Shown here in pieces: positions 1 through 9,513 of a stretch of DNA of 64,000 bases (positions within the stretch are counted from its first letter, which is position 1; every line of letters begins with the position of its first letter). This DNA is from Jannaschia sp. S6380 (GTDB taxonomy: Bacteria > Pseudomonadota > Alphaproteobacteria > Rhodobacterales > Rhodobacteraceae): the NCBI RefSeq assembly GCF_023015695.1, contig NZ_JALKAS010000002.1, positions 702,501 to 766,500 of the forward strand, written 5' to 3'. Under the pieces are notes generated by a model. It searched no databases. It was given only the letters and a program-made list of their open reading frames with translations, and had not been told where the DNA came from. Made by a program: the position numbers and the translations under genes.

Positions 1-482
1 CGGGCCAGCACGTCGAGGCCGTAGGTCTCGGCCGCGAGAACGGAGGCCAGCGCCCCGTCCGACCGGTCGCCCCTCCGCACCAGATCGGCCGCGGCGCCCG
101 CGCTGTCGGCGGCGGCCTCGGCCCGGATGCCATGAGCGGCCAGGAAATCGCGGCATTGCGGGATCAGAACAAGGTGCGCCCGCACCCGCGCGATGTCCGA
201 CAGGCGTGTCCCCGGCAAACCCAACAGCGCGATGCGCACGCGCAGGAAGGATTCGGCCACGATGTGCAGACCAGAATCCGGCAGCAGGCGGTGGATGTCG
301 GCCACCCGGCCATAGGTCGAATTCTCGACCGGCAGCATGGCCAGGTCGGCCCGCCCGTCGCGCATCGCCCCGATGCAGTCCTCGAACGTGGCGCAGGGCA
401 GGGGGGCGTGGTCCGGCCGCGCGTCGCGGCAGGCCTCGTGGGAATAGGCGCCCAGCTCTCCCTGGAAGGCGATCGTGGCCAT
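1..482 (-). CDS. pheA: Prephenate dehydratase, N-terminal part (cut by window edge)
   Basis: The reverse strand reads MATIAFQGELGAYSHEAC from an ATG at 482, followed by LPCATFEDCIGAMRDG and LPVENSTYGRVADIHRLLPD. These are hallmark stretches of the prephenate dehydratase domain, which converts prephenate to phenylpyruvate in phenylalanine synthesis. About 160 residues are visible. The catalytic TRF motif and any ACT regulatory domain lie beyond the left edge. The gene diverges from the membrane cytochrome c gene at 603, an arrangement I know from Rhodobacterales. No chorismate mutase domain precedes the dehydratase, so this is the monofunctional form. Confidence 0.9.
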   Translation of the reverse strand, partial: MATIAFQGELGAYSHEACRDARPDHAPLPCATFEDCIGAMRDGRADLAMLPVENSTYGRVADIHRLLPDSGLHIVAESFLRVRIALLGLPGTRLSDIARVRAHLVLIPQCRDFLAAHGIRAEAAADSAGAAADLVRRGDRSDGALASVLAAETYGLDVLA

Positions 483-602
483 GGTGCGATCCGCGTCACG
501 TGTTTCGTTCGGTCGCAGTTCCTATCCCTTGCGCCGGTGGCATGAAACCACATACATGACCCCGACCTGAGACGATCCCCCGCCGATGAAAGGGTGCCAC
601 AC

Positions 603-1130
603 ATGGATACGATGACGGCCACGAAGGTTCTGGGCGCCGGTTGCGGCGCGCTCCTGGTGTTCCTGCTGGGATCCTGGGCGGCGGAGGGGCTGTATCACGT
701 CGGATCCGAAGCGCATGGCGACGAGGAACACGCGCAGGGCTACTACATCGAGGTGGCCGGAGCCGAGGGCGGCGGGGAAGCGGCGGATGCCGAACCCGAG
801 ATCCCGTTCGAGGAGGTGTTCGTCAATGCCTCGGCCGAGGAGGGCGAGAAGCTCTGGCGCCAGTGCGCGGCCTGCCACAAGCTGGACGGCACCGACGGGA
901 CCGGGCCGCATCTCGACGGTGTCGTCGGGCGCGACAAGGGCGGCGTGGCCGGGTTCGGCTATTCCGAGACGCTGGCCACGATGGAGGGCGACTGGTCGCC
1001 CGAGAACCTGTCGGGCTTCCTGCACAACCCCAAGGAATATGCGCCGGGCACCAAGATGGCCTATCGCGGCATGGACGATGTCGAAGACCGGGCGAACCTG
1101 ATCGCCTACCTGGCGGCGCAGGGCGGTTGA
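603..1130 (+). CDS. Membrane-anchored c-type cytochrome (CycM/c-552-like)
   Basis: 175 residues. An uncleaved N-terminal transmembrane anchor spans about residues 8-30, then comes an acidic, Glu/Gly-rich linker (about 38-80), and then a class I cytochrome c domain. The haem motif CAACH is at 88-92 and the probable axial methionine is M152 in GTKMAY. It probably carries electrons between the bc1 complex and terminal oxidases on the periplasmic face of the membrane. The ATG at 603 is preferred over an upstream in-frame GTG at 594 because an AGGG sits about 9 bases before it. A strong terminator follows at 1163. Confidence 0.9.
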   Translation: MDTMTATKVLGAGCGALLVFLLGSWAAEGLYHVGSEAHGDEEHAQGYYIEVAGAEGGGEAADAEPEIPFEEVFVNASAEEGEKLWRQCAACHKLDGTDGTGPHLDGVVGRDKGGVAGFGYSETLATMEGDWSPENLSGFLHNPKEYAPGTKMAYRGMDDVEDRANLIAYLAAQGG

Positions 1131-1162
1131 CCCCGGCCGCACCGCGCCCGCACCGATACGAT

Positions 1163-1187
1163 GGCCCGCCCCGTCCGGCGGGCCTTT
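1163..1187 (+). terminator. Rho-independent terminator after cytochrome c gene
   Basis: A perfect 8-bp stem, GGCCCGCC / GGCGGGCC, closes a 6-base loop (CCGTCC) and is followed directly by TTT. It sits 33 bases after the cytochrome stop codon and before the yej promoter region, so it separates the two units. Confidence 0.75.
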
Positions 1188-1205
1188 GCATATCGGGCGG
1201 GGCCG

Positions 1206-1221
1206 TTCACCGGTCGGTGAA
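1206..1221. promoter_or_regulatory. Operator-like dyad upstream of yejABEF
   Basis: TTCACCG-GT-CGGTGAA is a perfect 7-bp inverted repeat with a 2-base spacer, about 65 bases before yejA. Its size and symmetry suit a dimeric repressor. It is immediately followed by a second, longer dyad at 1221-1248. The cognate regulator is not in the window. Confidence 0.4.
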
Positions 1222-1248
1222 TGCCCGGCTCTTGCGCTTGCCGGGCAT
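1221..1248 (+). promoter_or_regulatory. Hairpin/dyad in yejA leader
   Basis: Perfect 8-bp arms ATGCCCGG / CCGGGCAT with a 12-base spacer (CTCTTGCGCTTG), between the dyad at 1206 and the yejA ribosome binding site. It could be an mRNA leader hairpin or a second protein site. The sequence alone does not decide. Confidence 0.3.
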
Positions 1249-1284
1249 GGTTATTTACCTGTGACGAACCCAAAGGGGAGGTCC

Positions 1285-3135
1285 ATGCCGATGCTAGCCA
1301 GGTTCGCAATCGCAGCCGTTCTGGTCACCACGCCCGTCTGGGCGCAGGATACGACGCCGGACACGCCCGACCATGGCATTTCGACCTTTCCGGGCGGAGA
1401 GCTGAAATATGCCCCCGATTTCGCGCACCTGGACTACGTGAACCCCGATGCGCCGAAGGGCGGCGAGATCAGCGTGTGGGCCTTCGGCTCCTTCGACAGC
1501 CTGAATCCCTATACGCCCAAGGGCCGCGCGGCGGGCCTTTCGTCGGCCCCCTATGAGGCGATGCTGCAAGGGACCGCGGACGAGATCGGAAGCGCCTATT
1601 GCTTCATCTGCGAGACGATGGACTATCCCGCCGACCGATCCGAGGTGACGTTCACGCTGCGCGACGACGTCACCTTCAGCGACGGGACGCCGCTGACGGC
1701 CGAGGATGTCGCCTTCAGCTTCGGCATCCTGCGCGACAAGGGGCTGCCCAGCTTCCGCGCCGTGCTCGCGCGCGATATCGAGGATGTCGAGGTCATCGAT
1801 CCGCTGACGATCCGCTATAGGTTCAAGGAAGGCATTCCGACGCGCGACCTGCCGGCCCGGGTCGGCAGCCTGCCGATCTTCTCCAAGGCCGATTTCGAGG
1901 CGCGCGACGTTGATTTCGAGGAGAGCACGCTGACCCCGATGATCGGATCGGGTCCGTATGTCATGGACCAGATGGATGTCGGGCGATCCATCGTCTATCG
2001 CCTGCGCGACGATTATTGGGGCACCGATCATCCGCTGAACGTAGGCCAGAACAATTTCGGGACGATCCGGATCGAATACTACGCCGACTACGCCGCCGCA
2101 TTCGAGGGGTTCAAGGCCGGCAACTACACCTTCCGAAACGAGGCCTCCTCCAAGAGCTGGGCCACCGGCTATGACTTCCCCGCCGTCGAGGAGGGGCATG
2201 TCGTCAAGGCCGAGCTGCCCGACGGCACGATTTCCACCGCGCAGAGCTTCATCTTCAACCTGCGCGAGCCGAGGTTCCAGGACATCCGCGTCCGCGAAGC
2301 GATCGGGTTGATGTTCAACTTCGAGTGGTCCGACGAGACGCTGTTCTACGGCATCTACGACCGGATGACGTCCTTCTGGGAGAACACCGACCTGAAAGCC
2401 GACGGCCCGCCTTCGACGGCGGAGGTCGAGATTCTGCGTCCGCTGGTCGAGGAGGGGCTGCTGGACGCCGCGATCCTGACCGACGATGCGGTCCTGCCGC
2501 CGGAATCGGGGATGCGTCAGCTCGACCGGGGCAACCTGCGCCGTGCCAGCACCCTTCTGGACGAGGCCGGCTGGATCGTCGGTGCCGACGGGATGCGCCG
2601 CAAGGACGGCGAGACCCTGGCGGTCGAGTTCCTGAACGACAGCCAGACTTTCGACCGCATCCTGAACCCCTATGTCGAGAACCTGCGCCGTCTGGGCGTG
2701 GATGCCAGCCTGGTCCGCGTCGACAACGCCCAGATGACCAACCGCGAACGCAGCTACGATTTCGATGTCATCACCCACCAGATGCCGATGGGATACGTCC
2801 CCGGCTCCACGCCGCGACAGTATTTCGGTTCCGAAAGCGCGGACGACGTGTTCAACCTTATGGGCCTGCAGAGCCCGGCCGTCGATGCCGTGATCGAAAT
2901 CGTCGAGAACGCCACCACGCAGGAAGATCTGGAGGCCGGCATCGCCGCGCTCGACCGCGTCCTGCGGGCGGAACGCTTTTGGGTGCCGCAATGGTTCAAG
3001 CCGGTCCACACCGTCGCCTATTACGACTACCTGCGCTATCCCGAGCCGCTGCCGCCCTATGCGCTGGGTCACTTGGCCTTCTGGTGGGCCGATCAGGAGG
3101 CTTATGCGGCGCTGAAGGCCGAAGGGGCGCTGTAA
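1285..3135 (+). CDS. yejA: Peptide ABC transporter substrate-binding protein (YejA type)
   Basis: 616 residues, an extracellular solute-binding protein of family 5. A signal peptide covers about residues 1-20 (MPMLARFAIAAVLVTTPVWA). Typical family stretches follow: APKGGEISVWAFGSFDSLNPY and TFTLRDDVTFSDGTPLTAEDVAFSF. It binds peptides in the periplasm and delivers them to YejBEF. YejABEF of enterobacteria imports microcin C and other peptides (family knowledge). The ATG at 1285 is chosen because AAAGGGGAGG precedes it at the right distance and it gives a clean signal peptide; an in-frame start at 1186 would add 33 non-signal residues. It is the first gene of a tight four-gene operon. Confidence 0.92.
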   Translation: MPMLARFAIAAVLVTTPVWAQDTTPDTPDHGISTFPGGELKYAPDFAHLDYVNPDAPKGGEISVWAFGSFDSLNPYTPKGRAAGLSSAPYEAMLQGTADEIGSAYCFICETMDYPADRSEVTFTLRDDVTFSDGTPLTAEDVAFSFGILRDKGLPSFRAVLARDIEDVEVIDPLTIRYRFKEGIPTRDLPARVGSLPIFSKADFEARDVDFEESTLTPMIGSGPYVMDQMDVGRSIVYRLRDDYWGTDHPLNVGQNNFGTIRIEYYADYAAAFEGFKAGNYTFRNEASSKSWATGYDFPAVEEGHVVKAELPDGTISTAQSFIFNLREPRFQDIRVREAIGLMFNFEWSDETLFYGIYDRMTSFWENTDLKADGPPSTAEVEILRPLVEEGLLDAAILTDDAVLPPESGMRQLDRGNLRRASTLLDEAGWIVGADGMRRKDGETLAVEFLNDSQTFDRILNPYVENLRRLGVDASLVRVDNAQMTNRERSYDFDVITHQMPMGYVPGSTPRQYFGSESADDVFNLMGLQSPAVDAVIEIVENATTQEDLEAGIAALDRVLRAERFWVPQWFKPVHTVAYYDYLRYPEPLPPYALGHLAFWWADQEAYAALKAEGAL

Positions 3136-3139
3136 ACCC

Positions 3140-4219
3140 TTGGGCGCCTACATTCTCCGACGTCTGCTGCTGATGATCCCGACCCTGCTGGGGATCATGG
3201 TGATCAATTTCGTATTGATCCAGTTCGTGCCTGGTGGACCCATCGAGCAGGTCCTGGCCCAGTTGGAGGGTGACGGCGATGCCTTCGCCAACATCGCGGG
3301 CGGGGGCGACGGCGCGGGGGCCGAACAGGTCGGCGACGAATCCGGTTATCTCGGTGCGCGGGGCCTGCCGCCCGAGTTTATCGAGGAGCTGGAGCGCCAG
3401 TTCGGCTTCGACAAGCCACCGCTGGAGCGGTTCCTGAACATGATGTGGGACTACATCCGCTTCGATTTCGGCGAGAGCTATTTCCGCTCCATCTCGGTTG
3501 TCGACCTCGTGCTGGAGAAGATGCCGGTCTCGATCACGCTGGGGCTCTGGTCGACGCTGCTGGCCTATCTGATCTCGATCCCGCTCGGCATTCGCAAGGC
3601 GATGCGCGACGGCACCAAGTTCGACACCTGGACCTCCGGCATCGTGATCGTGGCCTATGCCATCCCGGGCTTCCTTTTCGCGATTCTGCTGCTGGTGCTG
3701 TTCGCCGGCGGGTCGTACTTCAAGATCTTCCCGCTGCGCGGTCTCACGTCGCCCGGGTGGGAGGACATGTCGACACTACAGCAGATCGGCGACTATTTCT
3801 GGCACATTACCCTGCCGGTCGCGGCCTCGACGCTGGCGGCTTTCGCGGGGCTGACGCTGCTGACCAAGAATTCCTTCCTCGACGAGATCCGCAAGCAATA
3901 CGTGACCACCGCGCGCGCCAAGGGCCTGACCGAGAGCCGCGTTCTCTACGGCCACGTGTTCCGCAACGCGATGCTGATCGTCATCTCGGGCTTTCCGGCC
4001 CTGTTCGTGAGCGTGTTCTTCGGCGGCAGCCTCATCATCGAGACGATCTTCTCGCTCGACGGCCTCGGCCGGCTGGGGCTGGAGGCAGTGGTGACGCGCG
4101 ATTATCCGGTGGTGTTCGGCACGCTTTTCACCTTCTCGCTGATCGGGCTGGTCATGGGGCTCATCACTGACCTCACCTATATCTGGATCGATCCGCGCAT
4201 CGACTTCGAGCGGAGGTGA
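3140..4219 (+). CDS. yejB: Peptide ABC transporter permease (YejB type)
   Basis: 359 residues, an inner-membrane permease of the DppB/OppB family. The opening MGAYILRRLLLMIPTLLGIM is characteristic. A YejB-type hydrophilic periplasmic insert rich in Gly and acidic residues lies around 45-95, and later comes the EAA loop region (TARAKGLTESRVLYGHVFRNA) that contacts the ATPase. The start is TTG at 3140, 4 bases after the yejA stop, with GAAGGGGCG upstream inside yejA. No in-frame ATG or GTG fits the family N-terminus. It is translated with yejA and yejE. Confidence 0.92.
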   Translation: MGAYILRRLLLMIPTLLGIMVINFVLIQFVPGGPIEQVLAQLEGDGDAFANIAGGGDGAGAEQVGDESGYLGARGLPPEFIEELERQFGFDKPPLERFLNMMWDYIRFDFGESYFRSISVVDLVLEKMPVSITLGLWSTLLAYLISIPLGIRKAMRDGTKFDTWTSGIVIVAYAIPGFLFAILLLVLFAGGSYFKIFPLRGLTSPGWEDMSTLQQIGDYFWHITLPVAASTLAAFAGLTLLTKNSFLDEIRKQYVTTARAKGLTESRVLYGHVFRNAMLIVISGFPALFVSVFFGGSLIIETIFSLDGLGRLGLEAVVTRDYPVVFGTLFTFSLIGLVMGLITDLTYIWIDPRIDFERR

Positions 4220-4223
4220 TGCG

Positions 4224-5333
4224 GTGAAGCTGTCGCCCCTAAACGCCCGCCGCTGGACGAACTTCAAGCGCAACCGCCGCGCGCTTTGGTCGCTGTGGAT
4301 CTTCGCGATCCTGTTTGGGCTGTCGCTCTTCGCGGAGCTTCTGGCCAACGACAAGCCGCTCTTGGTCAGCTATCGGGGCGAGTGGTTCACGCCGATCACG
4401 TCCTTCTACCCCGAAACCGCGTTCGGCGGCGATTTCCAGACCGAAGCCGTCTATCGCGATGCCGAAGTGCGGTGCCTGATCGTGTCGGGCGGGCTGGAGG
4501 ATTGCTTCGACGACCCGGGCGGCGTCATTGCCGAAGTGCGCGAAACCGGTGCCTTCGCGGGCGAACCGGTGGAGGATGGCTGGATCCTCTGGCCGCCCAT
4601 CCCCTACAGCTACAACACGGTGAACAACATCGACGGCGCGGCGCCCTCGGCCCCCGATGCCGATCACTGGCTGGGCACCGACGACACCGCGCGCGACGTG
4701 CTGGCCCGCGTAATCTACGGCTTCCGCCTGTCGGTGGCCTTCGCCCTGATCACCACGTTCTTCGCCAGCATCATCGGCATCGCCGCCGGCGCCGTGCAGG
4801 GCTATTTCGGCGGCTGGACCGACCTTCTGCTGCAACGCCTGGTCGAGATCTGGAGCTCGACCCCATCGCTCTACGTCATCATCATCGTGGTCGCGATCAT
4901 CCCGGTGAACTTCTGGCTGCTGGTCGGCCTGACCGTGCTCTTCGGCTGGATCGGACTGGTGGGCGTCGTGCGGGCCGAGTTCCTGCGCGCGCGCAATTTC
5001 GAGTACGTCCGCGCGGCCAAGGCGCTGGGCGTAGGCGATCGGACGATCATGTTCCGCCACGTGCTGCCGAACGCGATGGTTGCGACGCTGACCTTCCTGC
5101 CCTTCCTCGTCACCGGTGCCATCGGGTCGCTGGCCACGCTCGACTTTCTGGGCTTCGGCCTGCCCTCCTCGGCGCCGTCGCTGGGAGAGTTGACGTTGCA
5201 GGCCAAGCAGAACCTGCAGGCCCCGTGGCTGGGCTTCACGGCCTTCATCACCTTCGCGGTGATGCTCTCGCTTCTGGTCTTCATCTTCGAGGGCATCCGC
5301 GACGCGTTCGACCCGCGAAAGACGTTCTCATGA
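4224..5333 (+). CDS. yejE: Peptide ABC transporter permease (YejE type)
   Basis: 369 residues, the second permease of the peptide importer (DppC/OppC family). After the first transmembrane segment (about 25-42) comes the long YejE-type periplasmic segment (YRGEWFTPITSFYPETAFGG). The binding-protein-dependent permease domain follows, with an EAA loop near VRAAKALGVGDRTIMFRHVLPNA. The start is GTG at 4224 with CGGAGGTGA upstream, 4 bases after the yejB stop. The stop overlaps the yejF start (ATGA). Confidence 0.92.
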   Translation: MKLSPLNARRWTNFKRNRRALWSLWIFAILFGLSLFAELLANDKPLLVSYRGEWFTPITSFYPETAFGGDFQTEAVYRDAEVRCLIVSGGLEDCFDDPGGVIAEVRETGAFAGEPVEDGWILWPPIPYSYNTVNNIDGAAPSAPDADHWLGTDDTARDVLARVIYGFRLSVAFALITTFFASIIGIAAGAVQGYFGGWTDLLLQRLVEIWSSTPSLYVIIIVVAIIPVNFWLLVGLTVLFGWIGLVGVVRAEFLRARNFEYVRAAKALGVGDRTIMFRHVLPNAMVATLTFLPFLVTGAIGSLATLDFLGFGLPSSAPSLGELTLQAKQNLQAPWLGFTAFITFAVMLSLLVFIFEGIRDAFDPRKTFS

Positions 5334-6943
5334 CCGATCGCGTCCTAGACGTGCGGAACCTGCGCATCGCGTTCCGCCAGGACGGCGAGACGTTGGAGGC
5401 CGTGCGCGGCGTCAGCTTCCATGTCGACCGCAGCGAGACGGTGGCCCTGGTCGGCGAATCCGGATCCGGCAAGTCGGTGACGGCTTTGTCGACGGTGTCG
5501 CTCCTGCCCGACAGCGCCACCGTGACGGGCCATATCGACTACGAAGGCACGTCCATGGTAGACGCGCCCGAGCGGGACCTGCGCCGCGTGCGGGGAAACG
5601 ATATCAGCTTCATCTTCCAGGAGCCGATGACCTCCCTCAATCCGCTCCACACGATCGAGAAGCAACTGGCCGAGAGCTTGGCACTGCACCAGGGGTTGAA
5701 GGGTGCCGCCGCGCGCACCCGGATCCTCGACCTGATGGAGAAGGTCGGAATCCAGGATGCCGAGAGCCGTCTCGGCGCCTATCCGCATCAACTTTCGGGC
5801 GGCCAACGGCAGCGGGTTATGATCGCGATGGCGCTGGCCAACGGGCCGGACCTGCTGATCGCGGACGAACCGACGACCGCGCTCGACGTGACGATCCAGG
5901 CGCAGATTCTGGAACTGCTGGCCGCGTTGCAGCGCGACGAGGGCATGTCGATGCTGTTCATCACGCACGACCTCGGCATCGTGCGGCGCTTCGCCGACCG
6001 GGTCTGCGTCATGAAGGCGGGCGAGATCGTCGAGGCTGGCCCGGTGGCCGAGATCTTCGACGCGCCGCAGCATCCCTACACGCAGATGCTGCTGGCGGCG
6101 GAACCGGCCGGACGCCCCGATCCGGTGCCCGATGCGGCGCCCGGAATCGCGGCGGCCGAGCATCTGAAGGTATGGTTCCCGATCCAGACCGGCCTTCTTA
6201 AGCGCACGACCGGGCATGTTAAGGCCGTCAACGACGCCACGCTCCACGTGCGCGCGGGCGAGACGGTCGGCATCGTCGGCGAAAGCGGATCGGGCAAGAC
6301 CACGCTGGCGCTCGCCATCATGCGCTTGATTGCGTCCGAGGGGCCGATCACGCTTCAGGGCAAGCGCATCGACGGGCTGCAATCGAAGGCGCTGCGCCCG
6401 CTGCGCCAGGACATGCAGATCGTGTTCCAGGACCCGTATGGCAGTCTGAGCCCCCGCATGACCGTGGCCGAGATCGTGGCCGAGGGCCTCAAGCTGCATG
6501 ACACCGGCGATGCCCGGCCGCACCGCGAACAGGTGGCCGAGATCCTGACCGAGACGGGGATCGACCCCGCCTCGATGGATCGGTATCCGCACGAATTCTC
6601 CGGGGGGCAGCGCCAGCGGATCGCCATCGCCCGCGCGATGATCCTGCGGCCGAAGTTGGTCGTTCTGGACGAGCCGACGAGCGCGCTCGACCAGACGGTG
6701 CAGGTGCAGATCGTCGAGCTTCTGCGCGACCTGCAGCGGCGGCACGGGCTGGCCTACCTGTTCATCAGCCACGACCTTAAGGTGGTGCGCGCGCTGTCCC
6801 ACAAGGTGATCGTGATGAAGCGCGGCGACGTGGTCGAGGCGGGCGACGCCGCGCAGGTCTTCGACGCGCCGACCGACCCCTATACCCGCGCCCTGATGGC
6901 GGCGGCGTTCGATCTGCGGGCGGATGCTGCCGCCGCGGTGTAA
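5330..6943 (+). CDS. yejF: Peptide ABC transporter ATPase with two nucleotide-binding domains (YejF type)
   Basis: 537 residues with two complete ABC ATPase modules, as in E. coli YejF. Module 1 has Walker A GESGSGKS, signature LSGGQRQR and Walker B LLIADEP. Module 2 has [16 protein letters not shown] and LVVLDEP. Both carry the oligopeptide-type C-terminal extension ([23 protein letters not shown]). It powers uptake through YejBE. The ATG at 5330 overlaps the yejE stop by 4 bases. The same frame is open much further upstream, but that stretch is only the alternative frame of yejE. Confidence 0.93.
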   Translation: MTDRVLDVRNLRIAFRQDGETLEAVRGVSFHVDRSETVALVGESGSGKSVTALSTVSLLPDSATVTGHIDYEGTSMVDAPERDLRRVRGNDISFIFQEPMTSLNPLHTIEKQLAESLALHQGLKGAAARTRILDLMEKVGIQDAESRLGAYPHQLSGGQRQRVMIAMALANGPDLLIADEPTTALDVTIQAQILELLAALQRDEGMSMLFITHDLGIVRRFADRVCVMKAGEIVEAGPVAEIFDAPQHPYTQMLLAAEPAGRPDPVPDAAPGIAAAEHLKVWFPIQTGLLKRTTGHVKAVNDATLHVRAGETVGIVGESGSGKTTLALAIMRLIASEGPITLQGKRIDGLQSKALRPLRQDMQIVFQDPYGSLSPRMTVAEIVAEGLKLHDTGDARPHREQVAEILTETGIDPASMDRYPHEFSGGQRQRIAIARAMILRPKLVVLDEPTSALDQTVQVQIVELLRDLQRRHGLAYLFISHDLKVVRALSHKVIVMKRGDVVEAGDAAQVFDAPTDPYTRALMAAAFDLRADAAAAV

Positions 6944-6981
6944 TTTCGCGACCGTCGACTTTGCCCGACCCCCGCCGGAAT

Positions 6982-6998
6982 GGATCGGCGTCCGATCC
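6982..6998 (+). terminator. Candidate terminator hairpin after yejF
   Basis: Perfect 7-bp arms GGATCGG / CCGATCC around a 3-base loop, 39 bases past the yejF stop. No T-run follows, so this is only a candidate. It lies between the convergent yejF and the carboxypeptidase gene. Confidence 0.35.
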
Positions 6999-7072
6999 GT
7001 TCGACCACACCTCATGCCGTCGCCATGGGGCGGCGCATTGGTGCCATCACCGGCCGCGCCGACTAGGGAACG

Positions 7073-8341
7073 CTAGCTGCCGAAAGTCACGCTGCAATCG
7101 ACGGCGCGGGCGCGCAGGCGGGTGCAGGCGCGTTGTGCATCACGCTCGCTCAGCCCCACGAAGCTGGGGGCGAAGCCGCCGCGGACCCGGTCCACGCGAC
7201 GCAATGCGTCGTCGAGCGTGTCGAGCTCCTGCAAGGCGGTGCGCAGCAGCAGCTTGTCGGCCGCCGAACGGGTGCCTTGGCGGTTGAGCTGAATGCCGAA
7301 ATCCCGGCCCGCGGTGGACGCGCGCGTGACGATCACGCGCGGCGCCTCGGTCGCCGCGGGGCGGGGCGCGGGCTGCGCGGTGGGCGTCGAGGCGGAGGCA
7401 TAGAGCGCCGCACCGCCGGCACCCAAGCCGCGCATGACGGGGCGCATCGAATGAACCGGCGCGCTGGGGCCAGGCAAGGTGCCGCCGCCATAGACCGGGG
7501 GGGAGGGGCGCCGCTCGGTCACGTGGCGCGGGGCCTTCTGAAAGCCGATGTCCAGCAATTCGGCGATGCGCGCGTTCCGCGTGGCCGTGGACCGGCCGCC
7601 GAAGACGGTCGCGATGATGCGCACGCCCCCGCGCTCGGCCGAGGCCACCAGGTTGAAACCCGCCGCATTGGTATAGCCCGTCTTGATGCCGTCGGCGCCG
7701 CGATAGGCGTTCAGCAGACGACGGTTGGTGTTGCGGACCTGCGTGACGCTGGCATCGGTCGTGCGGCGAGAGAACAGGTTGTAGTATTCGGGATAGTCGT
7801 AGAACAGCCGCCGGCCCATGACACTCATGTCGCGTGCGGTGCTCAGATGGCCCGACGCGGTCAGGCCATGCGCGTTGCGAAAGGTCGAGTCGGTCATGCC
7901 CAGCGCGCGCGCCGTGCGGTTCATCCGTTCCGCGAAAGCGGCTTCCGAGCCGGAGATCGCCTCGCCGATGGCGGTGGCCGCGTCATTGGCCGATTTCACG
8001 GCGGCCGCGCGGATCAGATAGCGGAAGGCGATCTTCTGCCCCGATCGCAGGCCCAGCTTCGACGGCGGTTCGGCGGCGGCGTTGCGCGAGATGCGGACCT
8101 CGGTGTCCAGGGTGATCTCGCCGCGTCGCACGGCTTCGAACGCGATGTAGAGCGTGAGCATCTTGGTCAGCGAGGCCGGGTGCAGGCGGGTCTCGGCATT
8201 AGACGAGCGCAGGATCTCGCCCGTTCGGGCATCCATGACCAGTTCGGCATAGGGTGCGGCGCGGCCCGGAAGGGCCAGCATCAACATGACGCCAAGGGGC
8301 AACAGGGCCGCGAGGGCCCGCTTTATCAAAACTGTGTTCAC
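7073..8341 (-). CDS. D-alanyl-D-alanine carboxypeptidase (PBP5/DacA family) with SPOR-like tail
   Basis: 422 residues, a periplasmic serine peptidase that trims the terminal D-Ala of peptidoglycan stem peptides. A signal peptide covers about 1-29. The catalytic motifs are in order: SLTK (57-60), SAN (117-119) and KTG (220-222). The family's C-terminal PBP5 domain is replaced by a Pro/Ala-rich linker and a terminal domain ending VGLSERDAQRACTRLRARAVDC, which resembles a SPOR (septal peptidoglycan-binding) domain. The start is GTG at 8341 and the first in-frame ATG is inside the signal peptide. It is convergent with yejF. Confidence 0.88.
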   Translation of the reverse strand: MNTVLIKRALAALLPLGVMLMLALPGRAAPYAELVMDARTGEILRSSNAETRLHPASLTKMLTLYIAFEAVRRGEITLDTEVRISRNAAAEPPSKLGLRSGQKIAFRYLIRAAAVKSANDAATAIGEAISGSEAAFAERMNRTARALGMTDSTFRNAHGLTASGHLSTARDMSVMGRRLFYDYPEYYNLFSRRTTDASVTQVRNTNRRLLNAYRGADGIKTGYTNAAGFNLVASAERGGVRIIATVFGGRSTATRNARIAELLDIGFQKAPRHVTERRPSPPVYGGGTLPGPSAPVHSMRPVMRGLGAGGAALYASASTPTAQPAPRPAATEAPRVIVTRASTAGRDFGIQLNRQGTRSAADKLLLRTALQELDTLDDALRRVDRVRGGFAPSFVGLSERDAQRACTRLRARAVDCSVTFGS

Positions 8342-8609
8342 GCGACTGCTCTACTGCCTTGGGCGCCCCGATCTGACGTCGGTGGTCGCCCGTGTGAATT
8401 GTGGGATCAGGTTAGCCTTTCGGAGGGCGTGAATCCACCGCGCAATGGCCTGCCCCGAAATTACCCAGATCGCCGGACCCGGGTTGCAACATCTGGTGCA
8501 TCCGGGACGCGTGGCCTACAACTGCGCCCGCCAATCATGGCGGAAATGGGGCGGTCGGCGCCCGAAGGCGGGTGCCGTGGCGCCTTTGAGCAGAAGGGGT
8601 TGCACAACC

Positions 8610-9500
8610 ATGAACCAGACCGACGACGATGCCCGCCCCCGCGCCGCCGCCTGGTTCCGCGAGTTGCGCGACCGCATCGTCACCGCCTTCGAGGCGTTGG
8701 AGGATGACGGCGCGCCAGGCCCCTTCGCCGATCTGGTCCCCGGTCGGTTCGAGGTGACGCCGACCCGACGGGCCTCCGACGACGGTTCGGACGCGGGCGG
8801 CGGGCTGATGTCGGTGATGCGCGGCGGCCGCGTGTTCGAAAAGGTCGGGGTCAACTGGTCGGAGGTCCACGGCACCCTCGCCCCGCGCGCCCAGGCCGCC
8901 ATGGCTGCCCGCGGCGTGCCGGGGATGGAGGAGGATCCCCGTTTCTGGGCTTCGGGGATCAGCTTGGTCGCGCATATGCGCAACCCGCATGTGCCGGCCG
9001 TCCACATGAACACGCGGATGTTCTGGACGCCCCATGCCTGGTGGTTCGGCGGCGGTGCGGACCTGAACCCGTGCATCGAATACGAAGAGGATACGGCGCA
9101 TTTCCATGCCTGCATGCAGGCGGCCTGCGACGCGCACGAGGTCGGACGCTACGAGCGGCTGAAGGCCTGGGCCGACGAGTATTTCTACATCCCGCACCGC
9201 AAGCGCGCGCGGGGCGTGGGCGGTATCTTCTATGACGACCTCAACACCGGCGATTGGGAAGCCGATTTCGCCTTCACCCGCGACGTCGGGGCGCATTTCC
9301 TGCCCGCCTTCCAACCGCTGGTGGAGCGACGCCGCGACCACGGCTGGACCGATGCCGACAAGCATGCCCAGCTGGTGCATCGCGGGCTCTATGCGGAATA
9401 CAACCTCGTCTATGACCGGGGCACCAAGTTCGGGCTGGAGACGGGGCACGACGCCGACGCCGTTCTGATGTCGCTGCCGCCCGAGGCAAAGTGGCCCTGA
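8610..9500 (+). CDS. hemF: Oxygen-dependent coproporphyrinogen III oxidase
   Basis: 296 residues, close to the 299 of E. coli HemF. It oxidatively decarboxylates coproporphyrinogen III to protoporphyrinogen IX with O2 in the cytoplasm. Family stretches are clear: ISLVAHMRNPHVPAVHMNTR, WWFGGGADLNPCI, GVGGIFYDDLN and EYNLVYDRGTKFGL. The ATG at 8610 has AGAAGGGG about 10 bases upstream. The frame is open back to 8445, but those residues do not match the family. The 268 bases before it, shared with the divergent carboxypeptidase gene, show no further gene. Confidence 0.94.
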   Translation: MNQTDDDARPRAAAWFRELRDRIVTAFEALEDDGAPGPFADLVPGRFEVTPTRRASDDGSDAGGGLMSVMRGGRVFEKVGVNWSEVHGTLAPRAQAAMAARGVPGMEEDPRFWASGISLVAHMRNPHVPAVHMNTRMFWTPHAWWFGGGADLNPCIEYEEDTAHFHACMQAACDAHEVGRYERLKAWADEYFYIPHRKRARGVGGIFYDDLNTGDWEADFAFTRDVGAHFLPAFQPLVERRRDHGWTDADKHAQLVHRGLYAEYNLVYDRGTKFGLETGHDADAVLMSLPPEAKWP

Positions 9501-9513
9501 CCCTGTCGCGGCG

